Source: Planococcus citri (Eukaryota; Arthropoda; Insecta; Hemiptera; Pseudococcidae). Taken from it: 64,000 bases of DNA. The position numbers and the translations under genes were made by a program. The DNA lies in contig NC_088678.1 in NCBI RefSeq assembly GCF_950023065.1, positions 34,896,580-34,960,579 on the forward strand, given 5' to 3'. The notes below the pieces were generated by a model, which saw only the letters and a program-made list of their open reading frames with translations, did no database searches and had not been told where the DNA came from. Each line of letters starts with the position of its first letter. Position 1 is the first letter of the stretch. Shown one piece after another: positions 37,431-50,297 of the stretch.

Positions 37431-40400
37431 TTTTGTTAGCTCAAATCCTTTTTTTTTTTTTTTTTTTTTTTTTGAAAGCAAGAAAAATAAACAGTTTTTT
37501 ATTGTCTCCAGAATGGTTCAAAACCACCATCAATGAGTTGGGGGGCCGAAAATATGCCAACTATAAATTAATTTTGATTTTTTTCGAAGAAAGGGCGCAA
37601 TTTTTTATGTTCAAAAATTCTCCCAAAAATCATCGAAAAAATGAATTTACTATAAATTTTGCATTTTAGTGTATTTCGAAAGACTCGTTAGGGTCCACGT
37701 TCATACGGTGATTTTGTTCTCTCAATGTTCGTCAGCACTATTTTATTCAAATATTTTTTACATCCAGTGTAGCAATGATTCTTATGTCAGATTCGATTCT
37801 ATTTTGGAAACTTTTACGAAAGATAAATTCTTCCTATATTCTTCAATATTGATGGAATAATTAAGAAATATATTCGTAGAGCTCGAAAATTCTCCCGACG
37901 TTCAAGATGAAAGGCATTCACTCTAACGTTGGCGTATCCGCACGAACGCCCTCAAAAATCATTGATATCACATACAAAACGTTCATGCCCACATCTTCCC
38001 ACTCCCCACACACTCCAGCAATGCTATAGAGATGCAGGAGGTGGCGGTGAGATCGTCGTGCCAACGCATCCTATATCCTTTTTACAGAAAGCGTAAAATT
38101 ACGAAGTCCTAATAAGTAGTTTACATTGAGTCACATATTTTGAAAATCGAACAAGACGAATATATACTCGACCGTATTCGATACCCAACGTATGCTATGC
38201 GTATACCACACAGCAAAAACGCCATAACGAAAGAAGAAGGTCTACTATACGCTACGAGATCGAAAGAAAATAAGAATGAGTCGCGTATTTTTCGATAAAC
38301 GTGCTATGAATATTTTCAACGTTCCTTGTTGTTGTCGCATCTTCGTGATGCTAGTCATTGATGTCGACATCGCGAGTCATCTCAAACATTTACTTCCGCT
38401 TCTTCCAATTTGCTTAAAATAAGTCTCAAAAGTATGAAATGGTTCATTAAACGGTTCGATGTGAAATAAAAGACCGATTAACGGTAGCATTCTGATCACA
38501 ATATGCCCAGGTTTATCAGAAACAGCAAAAAAATTAGCTTAGATATATCTTTATCAAACTCAGTTTTGGACAAGTAAAAAACCTAGGTACAGGTACAGTA
38601 GTTTTTTGAATTTTGGCGAACTTTTAGGGGAGGGGAGAAATCTTTGCCTAGTGTAATCATCAAAATTCATTAAAATTGAGGTTGGAAGCTGAAATTTGGC
38701 CAATGTCCTATTTTTGATTTTTTGGATCAACGGTACTTAATCGTTTTGAGCCCTTTTAGAGTCTTCAGGAGGTTTGTAGATTTTCCAGTGATAGAAAAAT
38801 GGTCAGAACAAACCAAAATGAAATTTGGCATCTTTTCAAACACAAACATGATGATCTAAAAATTTACTGGAAGCTCTAAAATCGTATCGAATTTTGAGTT
38901 TTTTTGTGGAAATTCAAAATTTTTTAAAATTTACCAAAAATTTAAAAATGAAATTAAGTTTTTGAAATTTGACCTAGTGATTTAGTTTAAAGTACTAACA
39001 TTTTAACCTGAATATTCACCATTTGTAGACCTAGTCATAGACCTACTTCTAATGCCATTGATGTTCCACATTCGGACATATTTTACAAACCGCATAAACT
39101 CTTATGTACCTACCTTGTATTCCCAACACGTCACAGAAACGCTGTTTCTCCCTATATAAGTCCGATTCACAACGATTTTATTAAAATTTTCAAAGAGAAA
39201 AAAAAACGTATTCCCAATCGGTTATTAAATAAAAGCCGAAATTACGATATCGAATCTATATACGATCTAACGTAGGTACATAGCAAAGCAATGGGCACGA
39301 GAAAAAAACCTACCCAACGAAAATATTGTCTCGAATCGGCCATAAAAGTACAGCCCAAGTGAAATTTTCATTTTCATGAAAAGAGCACGTTTCCAAGTCT
39401 ACGATTTGTATACCAATGAGAGTATTTTGATTACATTATTTTTTTTTCAATTTAGAATTTTTTACTAGCAAAACATTCGTACCTACTTTTTTCCAGGAGT
39501 TTTTTTTTTTTTTTTTTTTGAATTTTGTGTTACATTATAGTCTTTATACCTACGTTACGATTTTGTGATAAAAATTTCGCTTTTCAAACGACGGGTTTTA
39601 TTACAAAACCTTTTTAAAATATTTTTTATATTCTTTCATATATTCGCGCAAGCGGTGAATGAACAGTGAAGTAGGTATTCTATTTGTTGTATTCGTCTAA
39701 ATATATGGTTCTAGTACATGTACTTGTACCTGCAGCTATCCACCTATATATGAAATATTTGTGCAAAACCGTTTTCTCTGCATTATTGTTTCTTTGTACA
39801 ATGCACAACTTACATACATATGCACTTATTTCCAGTACGGCAAAAAACTTTTGTAATTCTGAGTATATAAAACAGCGAAGTAACCGTCTTGCATATGTAC
39901 GTATACGTTTACTGAAGAGTTACCTAAGTATATTAGTTTGAATAGGGATAAATTTCGTTCGAAAAAATATTTACAATGTTTCCAGAAGTCTTTAATTTAC
40001 ACAGAAACGTGCTTCTTGAAGTACCCCAGTACTTACCTACTTACTTACTCGTTTACCTACTACCTATACATTCTTACGACGTATTAACAAAATAACTTTT
40101 AAGGAAATAGCGATAAGCCTGTTGCAATATTTCGCTGAAACGAGCAAAGAAATTTCTCAACGTTAACAAAACAGCAAATGCAGTATATACTTTATACTTT
40201 TTCTACCTTACTATACGAAGCATAATGTACTTTGAAGAATGTTATAATTTCTTTGAAAATCGTTCATTAAAACTTAGCTGGGAAATTGAAAAAAAAAATT
40301 GCTTTGTAGGAATATTAAAATATTGCGAAGACTTACGTCAGTGTATATAGTAATAGTAGGTTAGATTTAATGTATAGGTAGGTATAAGCAGGTACCTACA

Positions 40401-41571
40401 GTTTGCAATGTAAATAACGAATAAGCCTTTTTATTGAAAAAAGGGATAATTTGAAATGGGTTTCAATAATTCGAGTTTTTCTCGTAACTTCGACTTTAAA
40501 TAATATAGGTAGGTAAATGTCTCCCGAGCGTTAGGTACCAATCTATATTTTTCCTTTTTCGTTTCTTACAAACTTTTTCTCTCTTTTACTTTATCATGGA
40601 ATAATTTTTGAAGTGAGTTATTTTGTTCAATAATACTGTCCTGTGGCCATGAAAGCAAATGAAATTTAAAATTGATTATTTTTTTGTGAGGGGGGGGGGA
40701 GGGATTTTTGGTACATATAAAGTATTCATTATTATCAATGAAAATAGATTTTGAAAATTTGTGTGAAAATTAATGTTTTTTCAAAACCATACTTAGATTC
40801 AGTTGAGGTAGCTCAAGTCCGTCTGCATTCAGATTGGAAGGTCAAAAACAAGATGTAAATTCAAATTCTTATCAGTTTTCTATATAAACTTTATCAAATT
40901 TTGATGTTATTCTTAAGCCAGGTTGGAATTTTCAAAAATTGCCAAAATATAAAAAATTGGAATTTAGTTTCTGCAACCTCAATTATTTCTTGGAAGTTTT
41001 TTGCGAAAAAAAAAATACCGGAGAATTTAAAATTGAGAGTGGCAAAGTTATTGTGCCTGAACAAAATCATAAAAAAAAAAAAAAAAAAAATCAGTTTCTC
41101 TTCAGATTTATTGAATATTTTTTTCTGACAAAGGGACCTTTTTGAACTAACTTTTTTCGATCAATCGAGCAATATCCTAAAACGCCAGTAACCAAAATTT
41201 CAGGTCTTGAAGTCCATTTTTGGATTTTTGGCAAATTTTTGAAAGTTTGTGAAAAATTCAAAAAAAAAGTTTTTGGAGCGGTTTTCAAACTTATTCACGA
41301 AACCTCGATGTTTGAGCAAAGTGAATCATTGTGAATAAATTCCTTCAATTCAACTTTCACGCATCATCAACCATTTTTGAACCATTCTGGAGCTCTCCAA
41401 GTGATTTTTCAAATTTCTCCAGAAATTTTATATTGTTCTGGATAAGCTAAAAAGACAAAATTGTGATTGTTTTCAAGTCCTGATGATCAAAGAGATAACA
41501 CATCAGATGATATTTTGTCAAAAAATTGTTTGTATGTTTTTTTTCTTTTTTTTTTGTTGGAAAATACGGTC
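37431..41571. other. Low-copy and repeat-like DNA, no gene seen
   Basis: 37449-37473 is a T run beside a family B fragment (37505-37540). 37860-38500 and 39060-40640 are unique with CpG patches. 38580-39000 and 40640-41460 are repeat-like AT-rich DNA. I see no supported exon. Confidence 0.45.
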
Positions 41572-42518
41572 ATTCAAAAGAGATTGTACATTGTACAATT
41601 TCAAATGCGCGTTATAAAACAACAGTGCATTTTAACGTCGATCTCTTGGCAGCACTGAATTCCTTGAAGAATTTTATTTTTAAAACACTCCCCACAAAGT
41701 CAGTTTGTTATAAACGTTCGGCTGCCAGGACGATTTTTGTAAAAAATTACATTTTTACGCAAAAGCTCATTTTTTTATGTCGCAACTTTCAAAAACTTGA
41801 GTACTGGCTACTGGGCAAGAAAATTTTGTGAAAAAGTTCCACTGCCCGCGTGGAAAGATGCTGGAGAAACCCAAAATAAACATCCTCTCCAAAAAATTCA
41901 ACAAAAAATTAATTTTGGTGACGTGCTCGATAATCAGTTCAGTGCAGTAAAATTGCACTGAAAAAAAACTCGTGCACAACTTACACGATTTGAAATTTGT
42001 GAGAAAAAAAATGAATATCTGTGATATGTACTGTAGTAGATTGGGGAGTGTTTTGGAAATGAATTTCTTCATAGAATGCAGTGCTGCGCAGGACATCACC
42101 AATATTCCTCTTGTTTCATCACGAATTTCAAATCGTGCAAGTTGTGCACGAGTTTTTTTTTCAGTCCAACTTTACTGTACTGAACTGATTATCGAGCATG
42201 TCACCAAAATTCATTTTTTGTTGAATTTTATGGAGAGAGTGTTTATTTTGGGCTTCTCCAGCTTCTTTCCACGCAGACCAGTTGAAACTATTTCATAAAA
42301 TTTTCATAAGTTGCGACATGAAAAAAGTGAGCTTTCGCGTAAAAATGTACTTTTTTACAAAAATTGTTCTGGCAGCCGAACGTTTATACCAAACTGACAT
42401 TATGGGGAGTGTCTTAAAAATGAAATTCTTCAAGGAATTCAGTGCTGCCAAGAGATCGGCGCAAAAATGCAGTGTTGTTTTATAACGTGCGTTTGAAGTT
42501 GTACAGTCTTTTTTGAAG
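41572..42518. repeat. 0.95-kb foldback element
   Basis: The sequence from 41572 inward pairs with the reverse of 42518 outward over about 430 bp per arm. Matching blocks include ATTCAAAAGAG against CTTTTTTGAAG, CGTTATAAAACAACA, GGCAGCACTGAATTCCTTGA, AAACGTTCGGCTGCCAG and TGCTCGATAATCAGTTCAGT. A further copy of the GCAGCACTG...AACACTCCCCA module sits near the centre (42037-42095). The overlapping 101-111 codon open frames on both strands are repeat artefacts. Confidence 0.8.
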
Positions 42519-44382
42519 GGCCCTGCATGATTTTTTCACTTTTTTTGTACTTAGTTTAATAATAAAATTGGCTGAGAATTCAATTTTGAGTTGCCATTCC
42601 TAGAATTTGGCTGCAACCATCTAAAACAGTCAAAAGAGTGTCCAATGAGCCCAACCATACAGTATGGACAGTTTTCCATATTCTTTGTAATCACCGGATT
42701 AATTTTCAAAAAGAAAAAAAGCTGGTGTACAAAAGCCCCTCAATTTTGATAAAGATTCAAAAAAAAAATATAATGAAGTGATACATTTATTATTATTAAT
42801 TTGGAAACGCTAAATTAAAAAATTAGCCAATTTTTATGAATTGACTCTTGTGATTTCTCCTCCTCCCTTCGATCAAGGTATTCAGGATTCGTTGAGTTTT
42901 CGATGGTCCTAAGCTCAAATTGTTTTCTCTGGATACGACCTTTCAATGACTCTCCCGCCACTCAATTTCGTATGAAATTCATGAGAATTTAGCGTGATGT
43001 ATCGATTTTTAATAAGAGATTGAAGGCATATCGAGAGATATTGCTCAAATGTTTCTTAAGAATTTCATTGGTAAAGAAAATCCCATTCTCGTCCAAAAAT
43101 CACGAAAATCTGTAACGAATTTTTATCAGCTCTAGTTCTTTTTTCCTCGTTTTTTCTTTTATTTTTCCTTGTGCCTTCAGGATTCAGAAGCCTCTAATTT
43201 CTCGCAATGATTTCGAAATGCGAAATGAGTAGAATATTTGATTGAGTTATTGCTAGTACATCTATACTATGTTCCATATTCGCTTTACTTATACATGTGT
43301 ACTCGTATCTATTATGTACCATGACTACCAAACTGTAAGAAAACGAGAGAGGAAAGAAGAAAAAAACACGTACTAAAATATTACGAATCTTTTTATCATT
43401 CGGCGTGTCACTCTGTTGGAGCTGATATTGTATCTGGGCACCTAACTATACAAGGTGACATTTTTGTAATCTGTTCGATATGGCTTTTACAAATTGATCG
43501 TTCGTGCTAAAAATACTGTGCATCAAAATGCAACGGTTGTTTTTAACGTTTTCTTTGTCGCGTGATTTTTGCCATTTTTCCTTATTTTTTTTCTCACAGT
43601 GTTATCTTTCTGTAGCAGTGCGAAGATTCGCCTCCGCCCATTGTAATTTTACCCTTTTTTTCACAAAAAAAACAAAAAAAAAACAAAAAAAACTACATAG
43701 GTATTCCAGTTGTTATCGATAATTTTTCGTTAGGTTAACACGAAATTGAGGCTGTCGAAGGGTGAAAATAGGACGGAAATGTTGGAAAAAGGGGTCACGA
43801 TAAATTTTTTTGTACAATTCCCAAGACGAGTGAAACATTTTTTTAAATTAAATTTGAAACGTCATATTTTCAAGCAAAGCGTCCATCGGAGACAGATGTG
43901 ATAAGTTGACCCGAATACTTAATTAAATCGATGAAAAGTTCATTTGATCGAGGGGATAAAAAGCGAAACAATCGAATCGAATTTAAAATGACTGAAATCG
44001 ATGAGAGATTGTCTCTTGGAGCGAAATTTCTAGCGGTGTAATCTTTTGAAATTTAGAAAAGGTATGTGTTCGGTTGAGTTGACAAAGTTTGGTAGAGCAG
44101 ACCGCCGACACTGCCATAGTATCGCGTCGGTCTTTCATATTAGATTAATAATACGGGTCTCTTTATACAAGAAAATTCTAAAGATAACAGAATGTCATAG
44201 AGTAGAAAGGCCTAAGTCATTTATTGACCCTAGAAATCATTTAGCAAGTTGGCGAACCGAAAGCTAATAATTTCTAGTGGAATTCAATTTGATAGCCGCA
44301 GCCTTCGTAGTTATACGGATAGTTTTTGCTACGACGACGGTGGTAGACGCCGGAGCCGGAGCCGAGCTGGTGTCGGTGTCGC
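42519..44382. other. Low-copy DNA, no gene seen
   Basis: Unique AT-rich sequence with long T and A runs near 43640-43700. Open frames are short and unsupported. Confidence 0.4.
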
Positions 44383-44431
44383 TATTTAAATCGTTATTTC
44401 GTTGTTAACCGGAGAATTCAGTTATCTTTTA
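44383..44431 (+). promoter_or_regulatory. Candidate core promoter: TATA-like box and TCAGTT initiator
   Basis: TATTTAAAT (44383-44391) lies about 30-37 bp upstream of TCAGTT (44418-44423), which matches the arthropod initiator TCAGT with its A at 44420. It sits in a patch much richer in G+C and CpG (44295-44490) than the surrounding DNA. Spacing and motifs are right, but such pairs occur by chance. Confidence 0.25.
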
Positions 44432-44487
44432 ATGGTTTCGGTCTCGTCGTCCGAAACTCTCTTACGCATAAAACGTTCTCGGTCCAG
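44420..44487 (+). CDS. Candidate first exon ending at a donor site
   Basis: After the putative start site, an ATG at 44432 opens a frame of 18 codons plus two bases (serine- and arginine-rich, MVSVSSSETLLRIKRSRS). It runs uninterrupted to the donor GGTCCAG|GTAACT at 44487/44488. No matching second exon was found downstream in the window, so the gene, if real, would have a long first intron or lie beyond the right edge. Short length makes the coding evidence weak. Confidence 0.2.
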
Positions 44488-45863
44488 GTAACTGTATGGA
44501 GGGATAGCATTGGTCAAGATATTTCCCACCTTATTTGGTAAGCAAGGTACGTCTATTTAAGGAAACCCAACTCAGAGAGAGACCTTTGAAAGGCAATTAT
44601 GATTGAAATATTTGATCACTTAAGAAAAAGCAAAGTAAAAACGTATCCGGGAAGAGTTTAAATTATCGTCGTACTCGGGCCAGCACGTTTTTCTTCGAGT
44701 TGTCCGAACTTTCGTACATTTTCGCGTCAAGTATTGCTAACGAGGTTAAAATCTTTTTCAAATGAATTTCTTTTTCTATAGATATCGAAAATAAGGCATT
44801 TCTCGCCCTTTTCTTTCTTCCGCTGGCGCGCAACCAAGGGTAGCGAAAATCGAACGAAACATATTTCTTCCAATAATTTAACTTCATTGAAGGCAGACAA
44901 CGAGAGGGAGAAGGTAGCGAAGAAACTACCTCTTACACTACCTACTACATACTAACTATACAGTGAAATGAAAATCGGCAATTCTTTAAACTTCTTCTGT
45001 AGGTCTAACAAATACACATAGAGCTTCTCAAATAAGTATACTTTTTTTTCACCAGCCACACGCGTTTTTATCAGAATTTTGTAATCTTTCGAAAGGGAGA
45101 AAAAAAACTTTAAATAGTCTGAAGCTTTTAAAAAGCTCGATATGTTTACAAACTTATAGGATAAACTTTTTCGCTTTACATTCATTTCCTTTATAACAAT
45201 ATTGCTTTTAGTCAATCAAGAATAAAAAAAATCACTCGACTCTTTGCCTTATAACTTATTCGCAACGTTTGAGAGAGTCGAAAAGAAAACACGTTATTTG
45301 TATGGTAGTAAGTATAGAAAATGCCAAAGCAATGGAACGAACCAAAGCGTGTATAAAAATCGTCTGTAATACGCTTCGCGGCATTTCATTAAATTAAACT
45401 CCATTCCAGAGCTATACCACATCGCGTCAAGATTGGTGTACTAAGTTTACGATTAAAACATCACCTATTCAATATCGTCCTCACTCTTTCTCTCTCGCTT
45501 TCTCTGTTTCTGTCGCCTATTCCTTAAATTGAGAGTAGGTAGGTAGGTATGTGTAGGTCTAGGTGCCTTATACGTACTTATACCCTATACCGCGTATCCA
45601 TATTATAAAATACCTTCAGCATGAGATTTAGCTACCTAATCGCGCAACATAATAGCACGTTATTCGATCAAAGACAGCCAACCTATCGTATAAGTAAAGC
45701 CGAAGGATATTTTAAATGTAGGCGAGCGTGTTCGTAAAGGTATTAAGTATATTGATTAGAATACCCTGTTTAATCTTATTTGACATTTTTAAAAGTATTT
45801 TTTAACTTAACGTAAGAACAAATCGGAGGAGCATTATTGAAATTTTGAATGATATAAAGTTGA
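44488..45863. other. Low-copy DNA, no gene seen
   Basis: Unique sequence containing a TAGG microsatellite (45535-45552). Minus-strand frames at 44663-44887 and 44952-45215 are lysine-rich and lack support. Confidence 0.4.
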
Positions 45864-46227
45864 TCAAAACATACAAATATCTCAAATAAAATTTCTAATA
45901 TCCTAAAAACAATTCAAAATTCAGCCCTAAGGATCTGTATAGGAGTCCTCTATTCCTCTCCAATAGATAGCATTTATTGTGAAGCAGCAGAATTACCCCC
46001 AGATTTTAGAAGAACTCTCAAAACAAACAAATTTATCTCAAATGCATCCACCAACCCTTCACATCCACTCCAAAGCTCAATTAAGTCACCCAACCCCCAA
46101 CATTTTGACCATATAGAAGGACCCATTTCCAACTTCATCACAATGTTAAATGATCTTCAAATCAATCTTACAACTCTCATCCAAAAACCAATATTATATC
46201 CCCCTTGGCTCCTTAAGCCTCCCCAAG

Positions 46228-46515
46228 CAGGGTTGGACAAAAACGTGTTTTTTAAAACAAAAAAAAGTTTTTTTTGTTTAAAACATTTTTTTTGTTTTAA
46301 AACAGTTTTTTTCTTGTTTAAAACTATGTGTTTAAACACAAATTCATATGTTTTGGGTTCACCAGGCATCAATTTTTAAGATGTGATGTCATAAAATAGC
46401 TATAAAGCTGAAGAAATATTGCAAAATTGAAATCAAAACACAAAATTTGTCTCTAAAAATACAGTTTCATGTTTAAAACAAAAACATTTTTGTTTTAAAC
46501 ATGTATAGCACCATG
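46228..46515. mobile_element. hAT-like MITE inserted in the LINE
   Basis: Begins CAGGGTTGGACAAAAACGTG, a hAT-like terminus, and carries TTTAAAAC/GTTTTAAA palindromes throughout. It is flanked by TCCCCAAG (46220-46227) and TCCTCAAG (46516-46523), an 8-bp target duplication with one mismatch. Deleting it with one copy of the duplication joins LINE codons PPQ and VNLQL in frame. The right terminus (CACCATG) is a poor match to the left, so that end has decayed. Open frames on both strands are lysine/phenylalanine repeat artefacts. Confidence 0.75.
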
Positions 46516-46543
46516 TCCTCAAGTCAATCTACAGCTTCCTGTA

Positions 46544-48545
46544 CAACAATTGTCAACGTCGACATTTACATCGACTACGTTATTTCTTATACTACCTCGA
46601 CATGCGATGTCGACATGTTGATGTAAAATTCTATGTTCGAAATTTACATTCACAACTATGTCCACCAATTTTTCAGAATTAAAATTTCTGTTTCAGTGTT
46701 TAAAAGTTCAGTAAACATTTAAAAATATGATCTTTATTTGAAAGGAGAAAAATTTTTTAATGGCCTTGATAAAATCATTCACTTTTCCATAGTTTGGAGT
46801 TGTTGATGTTATGTCTATGTGAAAGTCGATCGTCCACAAATACATCGACACTAACATCCACCAAATTTTCAAAGATTTCTCAAATTTGAAAAATTAAGTT
46901 GATATTGTGGATGTATTTGTTGATGTCGAATTTCACATCAACATTAACATCGACATGTTGTCGACATGAAAATGTATTAGTTTAATACTCTTAGATAACC
47001 TATTGCAACTTTCAGTATAAAGAGTTTAATGTTCAACTATACTGAATATGGACTTTCTGTCTGTACTTCTCGGAGGTGGCCTCTGCATCGATGCTGCTTT
47101 GAGATTCGCTATATTGACACACATGTTGGAACATCGGCGAACGAACTCCGAATCTCGGAAGTGATTCAGTCTGTAGTTCAGTTCTTTTGGTTACTATCGC
47201 GTATCACCTTATCATAAGCTGATTGAACTGAATTATTCAGAATGATGCAGACAAATTCTCGATGCTGTGAACTTTCAGATTTTATAAACTTTTTTAGTTT
47301 TTTTTACCTATTACAATGAAATTAATACACTAGTGTTACTTTTTTCAAATTTTTTACTGACAGAACTGTTCATTAAGTCATTTCACTGAAGACTCAAACT
47401 CAAAGGCATAAAAAAAGAAATGGAAGACTGAAAGTTTATGTTTCTTATTTTCATTTTCGAAGTATATTAAAATTTGAACAAGGAACTTCTGTCATTTTCA
47501 TAATTTAATTACATACATATTTTCTTTTCTCAATGAACACTCGAGAGTTTGAACTTGAAGTACCTATTCTCAAAGCTTTAGAAAACTTTTTCGATATTTT
47601 TTCAAGTGAAAATGAAAATGGAGGCCCCTTCTACCTTTTCTGTTCTTGATCATTTTTTTTTAAATCCACAATAGAAGCATTTTTTGCTTCTAAATCTGAG
47701 TAAATCCAAAATTATTCCAAATACTTGTTGTTGTTTTTTATTTTTACTAAACACACTTGTTTTCATTCATAATTTCAATTTTTCATTTTTATTTTCATTT
47801 TTCATATTCGAAGTATTGGATTAGATGTAAAAAAAAAAAAGATTGAAAATGGAAACTGAAAAAATGTCATCAATGTACTCGTACTCGTACGTTCGATACA
47901 GATTTTAAAAACCGGCCAAAAACACTAAACAGGAAAGGTTCAAACTTGAAAGGGCATCATACATATTTTCATTTTCAAATTTTTCAATTGAAAAAAAAAA
48001 TCAAAAAAGTTTTCAACGCTTTAATAAAATTTATAGTATTTATTGAAAAAAGAAAATATCGAAAATAAATTACTAAAACCTAAAAAGGCCCTTTCTCAAT
48101 GCAATTACTACGTTCCGAACAAGTGAACGAGATTGCTCGCTCTTAGAGCAAAATGTTCCGACATGTGTGTCAATATAGCGCACCTCTGCTGCTTTCGCTT
48201 TCAGCATGAGCAATGGCCACCTAAGTGTGTAAGAGAAAATGATTTTTGGAAAAAAATTTCAATTTTGAAACTAAAATTTAACAATTTTGCTTAGCTGGAG
48301 GTCGACGTAAATATTGATGCCAATGTCAATCCCACCACATCCGTCACATTTGGATCCCGCATGTCGATGTAAATTTTGACCCTGTGTCGAGCCAATTGTC
48401 GACATAAATGCCGATCAACATTGGTCGACAATTACATCAACAATTGGCTCGACACAAAGTCGAAATTCACATTAACAAGTGGCATCCAAAAGTGACGGAT
48501 GTGGATGGATCAACATTCACATCGAAATTAGCATGGTCATTGTTG
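46544..48545. mobile_element. 2.0-kb TA-flanked element with nested inverted repeats
   Basis: TA flanks both ends (46542-46543, 48546-48547), and the termini begin CAACAAT in inverted orientation. Deleting the element with one TA restores the LINE frame (QLPV|WVINYSK). Inside, CGACAT/ATGTCGA-rich arms face each other (46550-46980 and 48295-48535). An inner 27-bp inverted pair starting GCTATATTGACACACATGTT (47108-47134; inverse at 48153-48179) has one mismatch. A compact hairpin at 48332-48508 carries paired copies of CACATCCGTCAC and TGTGTCGAGCCAATTGT. No transposase is present. Confidence 0.75.
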
Positions 48546-49090
48546 TATGGGTTATTAACTACTCAAAATATAGCCACTCTTCACTTGTAATAAAACAAAA
48601 CTACTTTGAACTCTTATCAGAATACAAAAAATTCAATCTCTGTTTTTTTTCAATAGAAGGGGTGTAGTTGAAATAAGCTTCAAGTAAGATGATCCCAGTG
48701 AACATGAGATACCTACTAAGATTGCTCACAAAACTTTGCACTTCACACCCCCACACACACCTCTGTGAAAAAAACCATTCACACCATCACTACAAGTCGT
48801 ACTTCACATGTCCCTGTCAGATTAATACATTTCCGCATTCATTTTTTTTTTTTTTTTTGTTAATAAATATAAAACATACAATCTTAAACTAGGACAGAAA
48901 GGAGCCTGCATGAATCCTGACCAGGTTCACAGCAGAGACAGTCAGGGGCAAGGCCCCCTCCCACTTAGTGGCTACCAACCAGCGGTGTCTTGCCTCCAGG
49001 CAGAAGGGGAAATTTTGTTGGTACTGCTACAAAGGACACCATTACACATATCAGACATACAACGTAAAATAGTAATATGGCACAACAATA

Positions 49091-49115
49091 CAGGGGTAGG
49101 CATAAGTTAGTATTC
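49091..49115. repeat. Terminal inverted repeat of the mariner (3' side of its gene)
   Basis: Exact 25-bp inverse of 50473-50497. It is preceded by the TA duplication at 49089-49090. Confidence 0.95.
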
Positions 49116-49220
49116 CGATTTGCATAAACAAAAAAGTTGATCAGAAACATATCTTTATTTTGGAAAAACATAAACAAAAACGAATGTAAATGGTAACGTA
49201 TGTCGAATTATAAAAAAGGG

Positions 49221-50297
49221 TTATAATAAATGTTCAAATTGAGCTCCTTGAGCTTCAATGCATTTTAAATACCGTCGATTATTCGAGTCTATCATCCTTT
49301 TCAAGAGTGCGCGGTCGTTGCGTATTGCATCGAATTCTCTGCGGATTGCAGCACGTAATTCATCGAGATTGTGCATACGTGTATGAAATACTCTATCTTT
49401 GATCATACCCCACACACTAAAATCCATTACCGTCAAATCTGGGGAGCGGGGAGGCCATGGGATGTCGCTACTGCGGCCAATCCATCCGGGGAAATTTTCA
49501 TTTAGGTAATTACGTACCGCGATTGAAAAGTGTGCCGGAGCACCGTCTTGTTGGAGTATGATTATACGATCAGCAAAACGAGGGTCTTCGTCTAGTGCTA
49601 ATCGTAATTCTTCAAGCATTTCTAGGTAACTTACAGCATTTACAGACCCCTCAAAAAAATAAGGTCCTACAACTCCGGTTTGATTGACACCAGCCCATAC
49701 TGTCACACCTGGTAAATTGAGCTCATGCTCCATGATTAAATGAGGATTTTCGTCTGCCCAATAAACGCAATTCCATCGATTGACTCGGCCATTCAATTTA
49801 AACATGGCCTCATCGCTCCATAAGATCGAAGGTGCGAAAAAACAATTAGCTTCTTTCATAATAAGGTACCACTCACAGTAAGCCACGCGCTGAGCATGGT
49901 CTCCCGGGTGTAAAGCTTGTAACAAATGTGGACGATAGACGCGATATTTCAATTCATTCAACATTCTACGATAAGAACGGTTAGAAATATCAAATAGCTG
50001 TGATGTACGTTTTGCAGAACGATCAGGTTGTTCAATAACAGCCTGAGCAACAAGCTGCTTGTTCTCCTCTGTTCGCACAGTCTTTCTTCTACCACTTCGC
50101 GGCGCATCAGCGACGGAACCGTTGGCTTGAAACTTCATATGTAATTTATAAATGTAATTACGTGTCGGAATTGGTCTACCTGGGAAACGTTCTTGAAATT
50201 CATCAGTTATCGTCTTCATATCGGCGTGCAAACGGTAATAATTTGTCACCAAAAAGGTTCTTTCTTGCTGAGAAAACCTATGGCGAGGTTGCGCCAT
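49221..50297 (-). CDS. Tc1/mariner-superfamily transposase, DD40D, 358 aa
   Basis: Encodes the DNA cut-and-paste enzyme of the surrounding transposon. It binds the TIRs, excises the element and joins it into TA sites in the nucleus. Residues about 8-65 form an N-terminal helix-turn-helix domain of the DUF4817 type (LVTNYYRLHADMKTI ... KFQANGSV), and about 75-125 a second helix-turn-helix. The catalytic core shows WSDEAMFKLNG (D162), LQQDGAPAH (D251) and SPDLTVMDFSVWG (D292), so 40 residues lie between the last two acids. A typical length for the superfamily. The start chosen is the ATG at 50297 (MAQPRHRF), where homology-like sequence begins. An upstream in-frame ATG at 50405 would add 36 unlikely residues. 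The frame is intact, ending in TAA at 49221-49223. No intron is needed. Confidence 0.95.
   Translation of the reverse strand: MAQPRHRFSQQERTFLVTNYYRLHADMKTITDEFQERFPGRPIPTRNYIYKLHMKFQANGSVADAPRSGRRKTVRTEENKQLVAQAVIEQPDRSAKRTSQLFDISNRSYRRMLNELKYRVYRPHLLQALHPGDHAQRVAYCEWYLIMKEANCFFAPSILWSDEAMFKLNGRVNRWNCVYWADENPHLIMEHELNLPGVTVWAGVNQTGVVGPYFFEGSVNAVSYLEMLEELRLALDEDPRFADRIIILQQDGAPAHFSIAVRNYLNENFPGWIGRSSDIPWPPRSPDLTVMDFSVWGMIKDRVFHTRMHNLDELRAAIRREFDAIRNDRALLKRMIDSNNRRYLKCIEAQGAQFEHLL

Noticed and set aside
41767..42298. Overlapping 101-111 codon frames on both strands
   Set aside because: They lie in the arms of a foldback element and mirror each other. They are products of the inverted repeat.
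48910..49090. CCHC-like zinc knuckle (CWYCYKGHH) suggesting a retroelement gag
   Set aside because: The last cysteine is missing, stops are close by, and the segment lies in the antisense of the retro-insert. Too weak to call.
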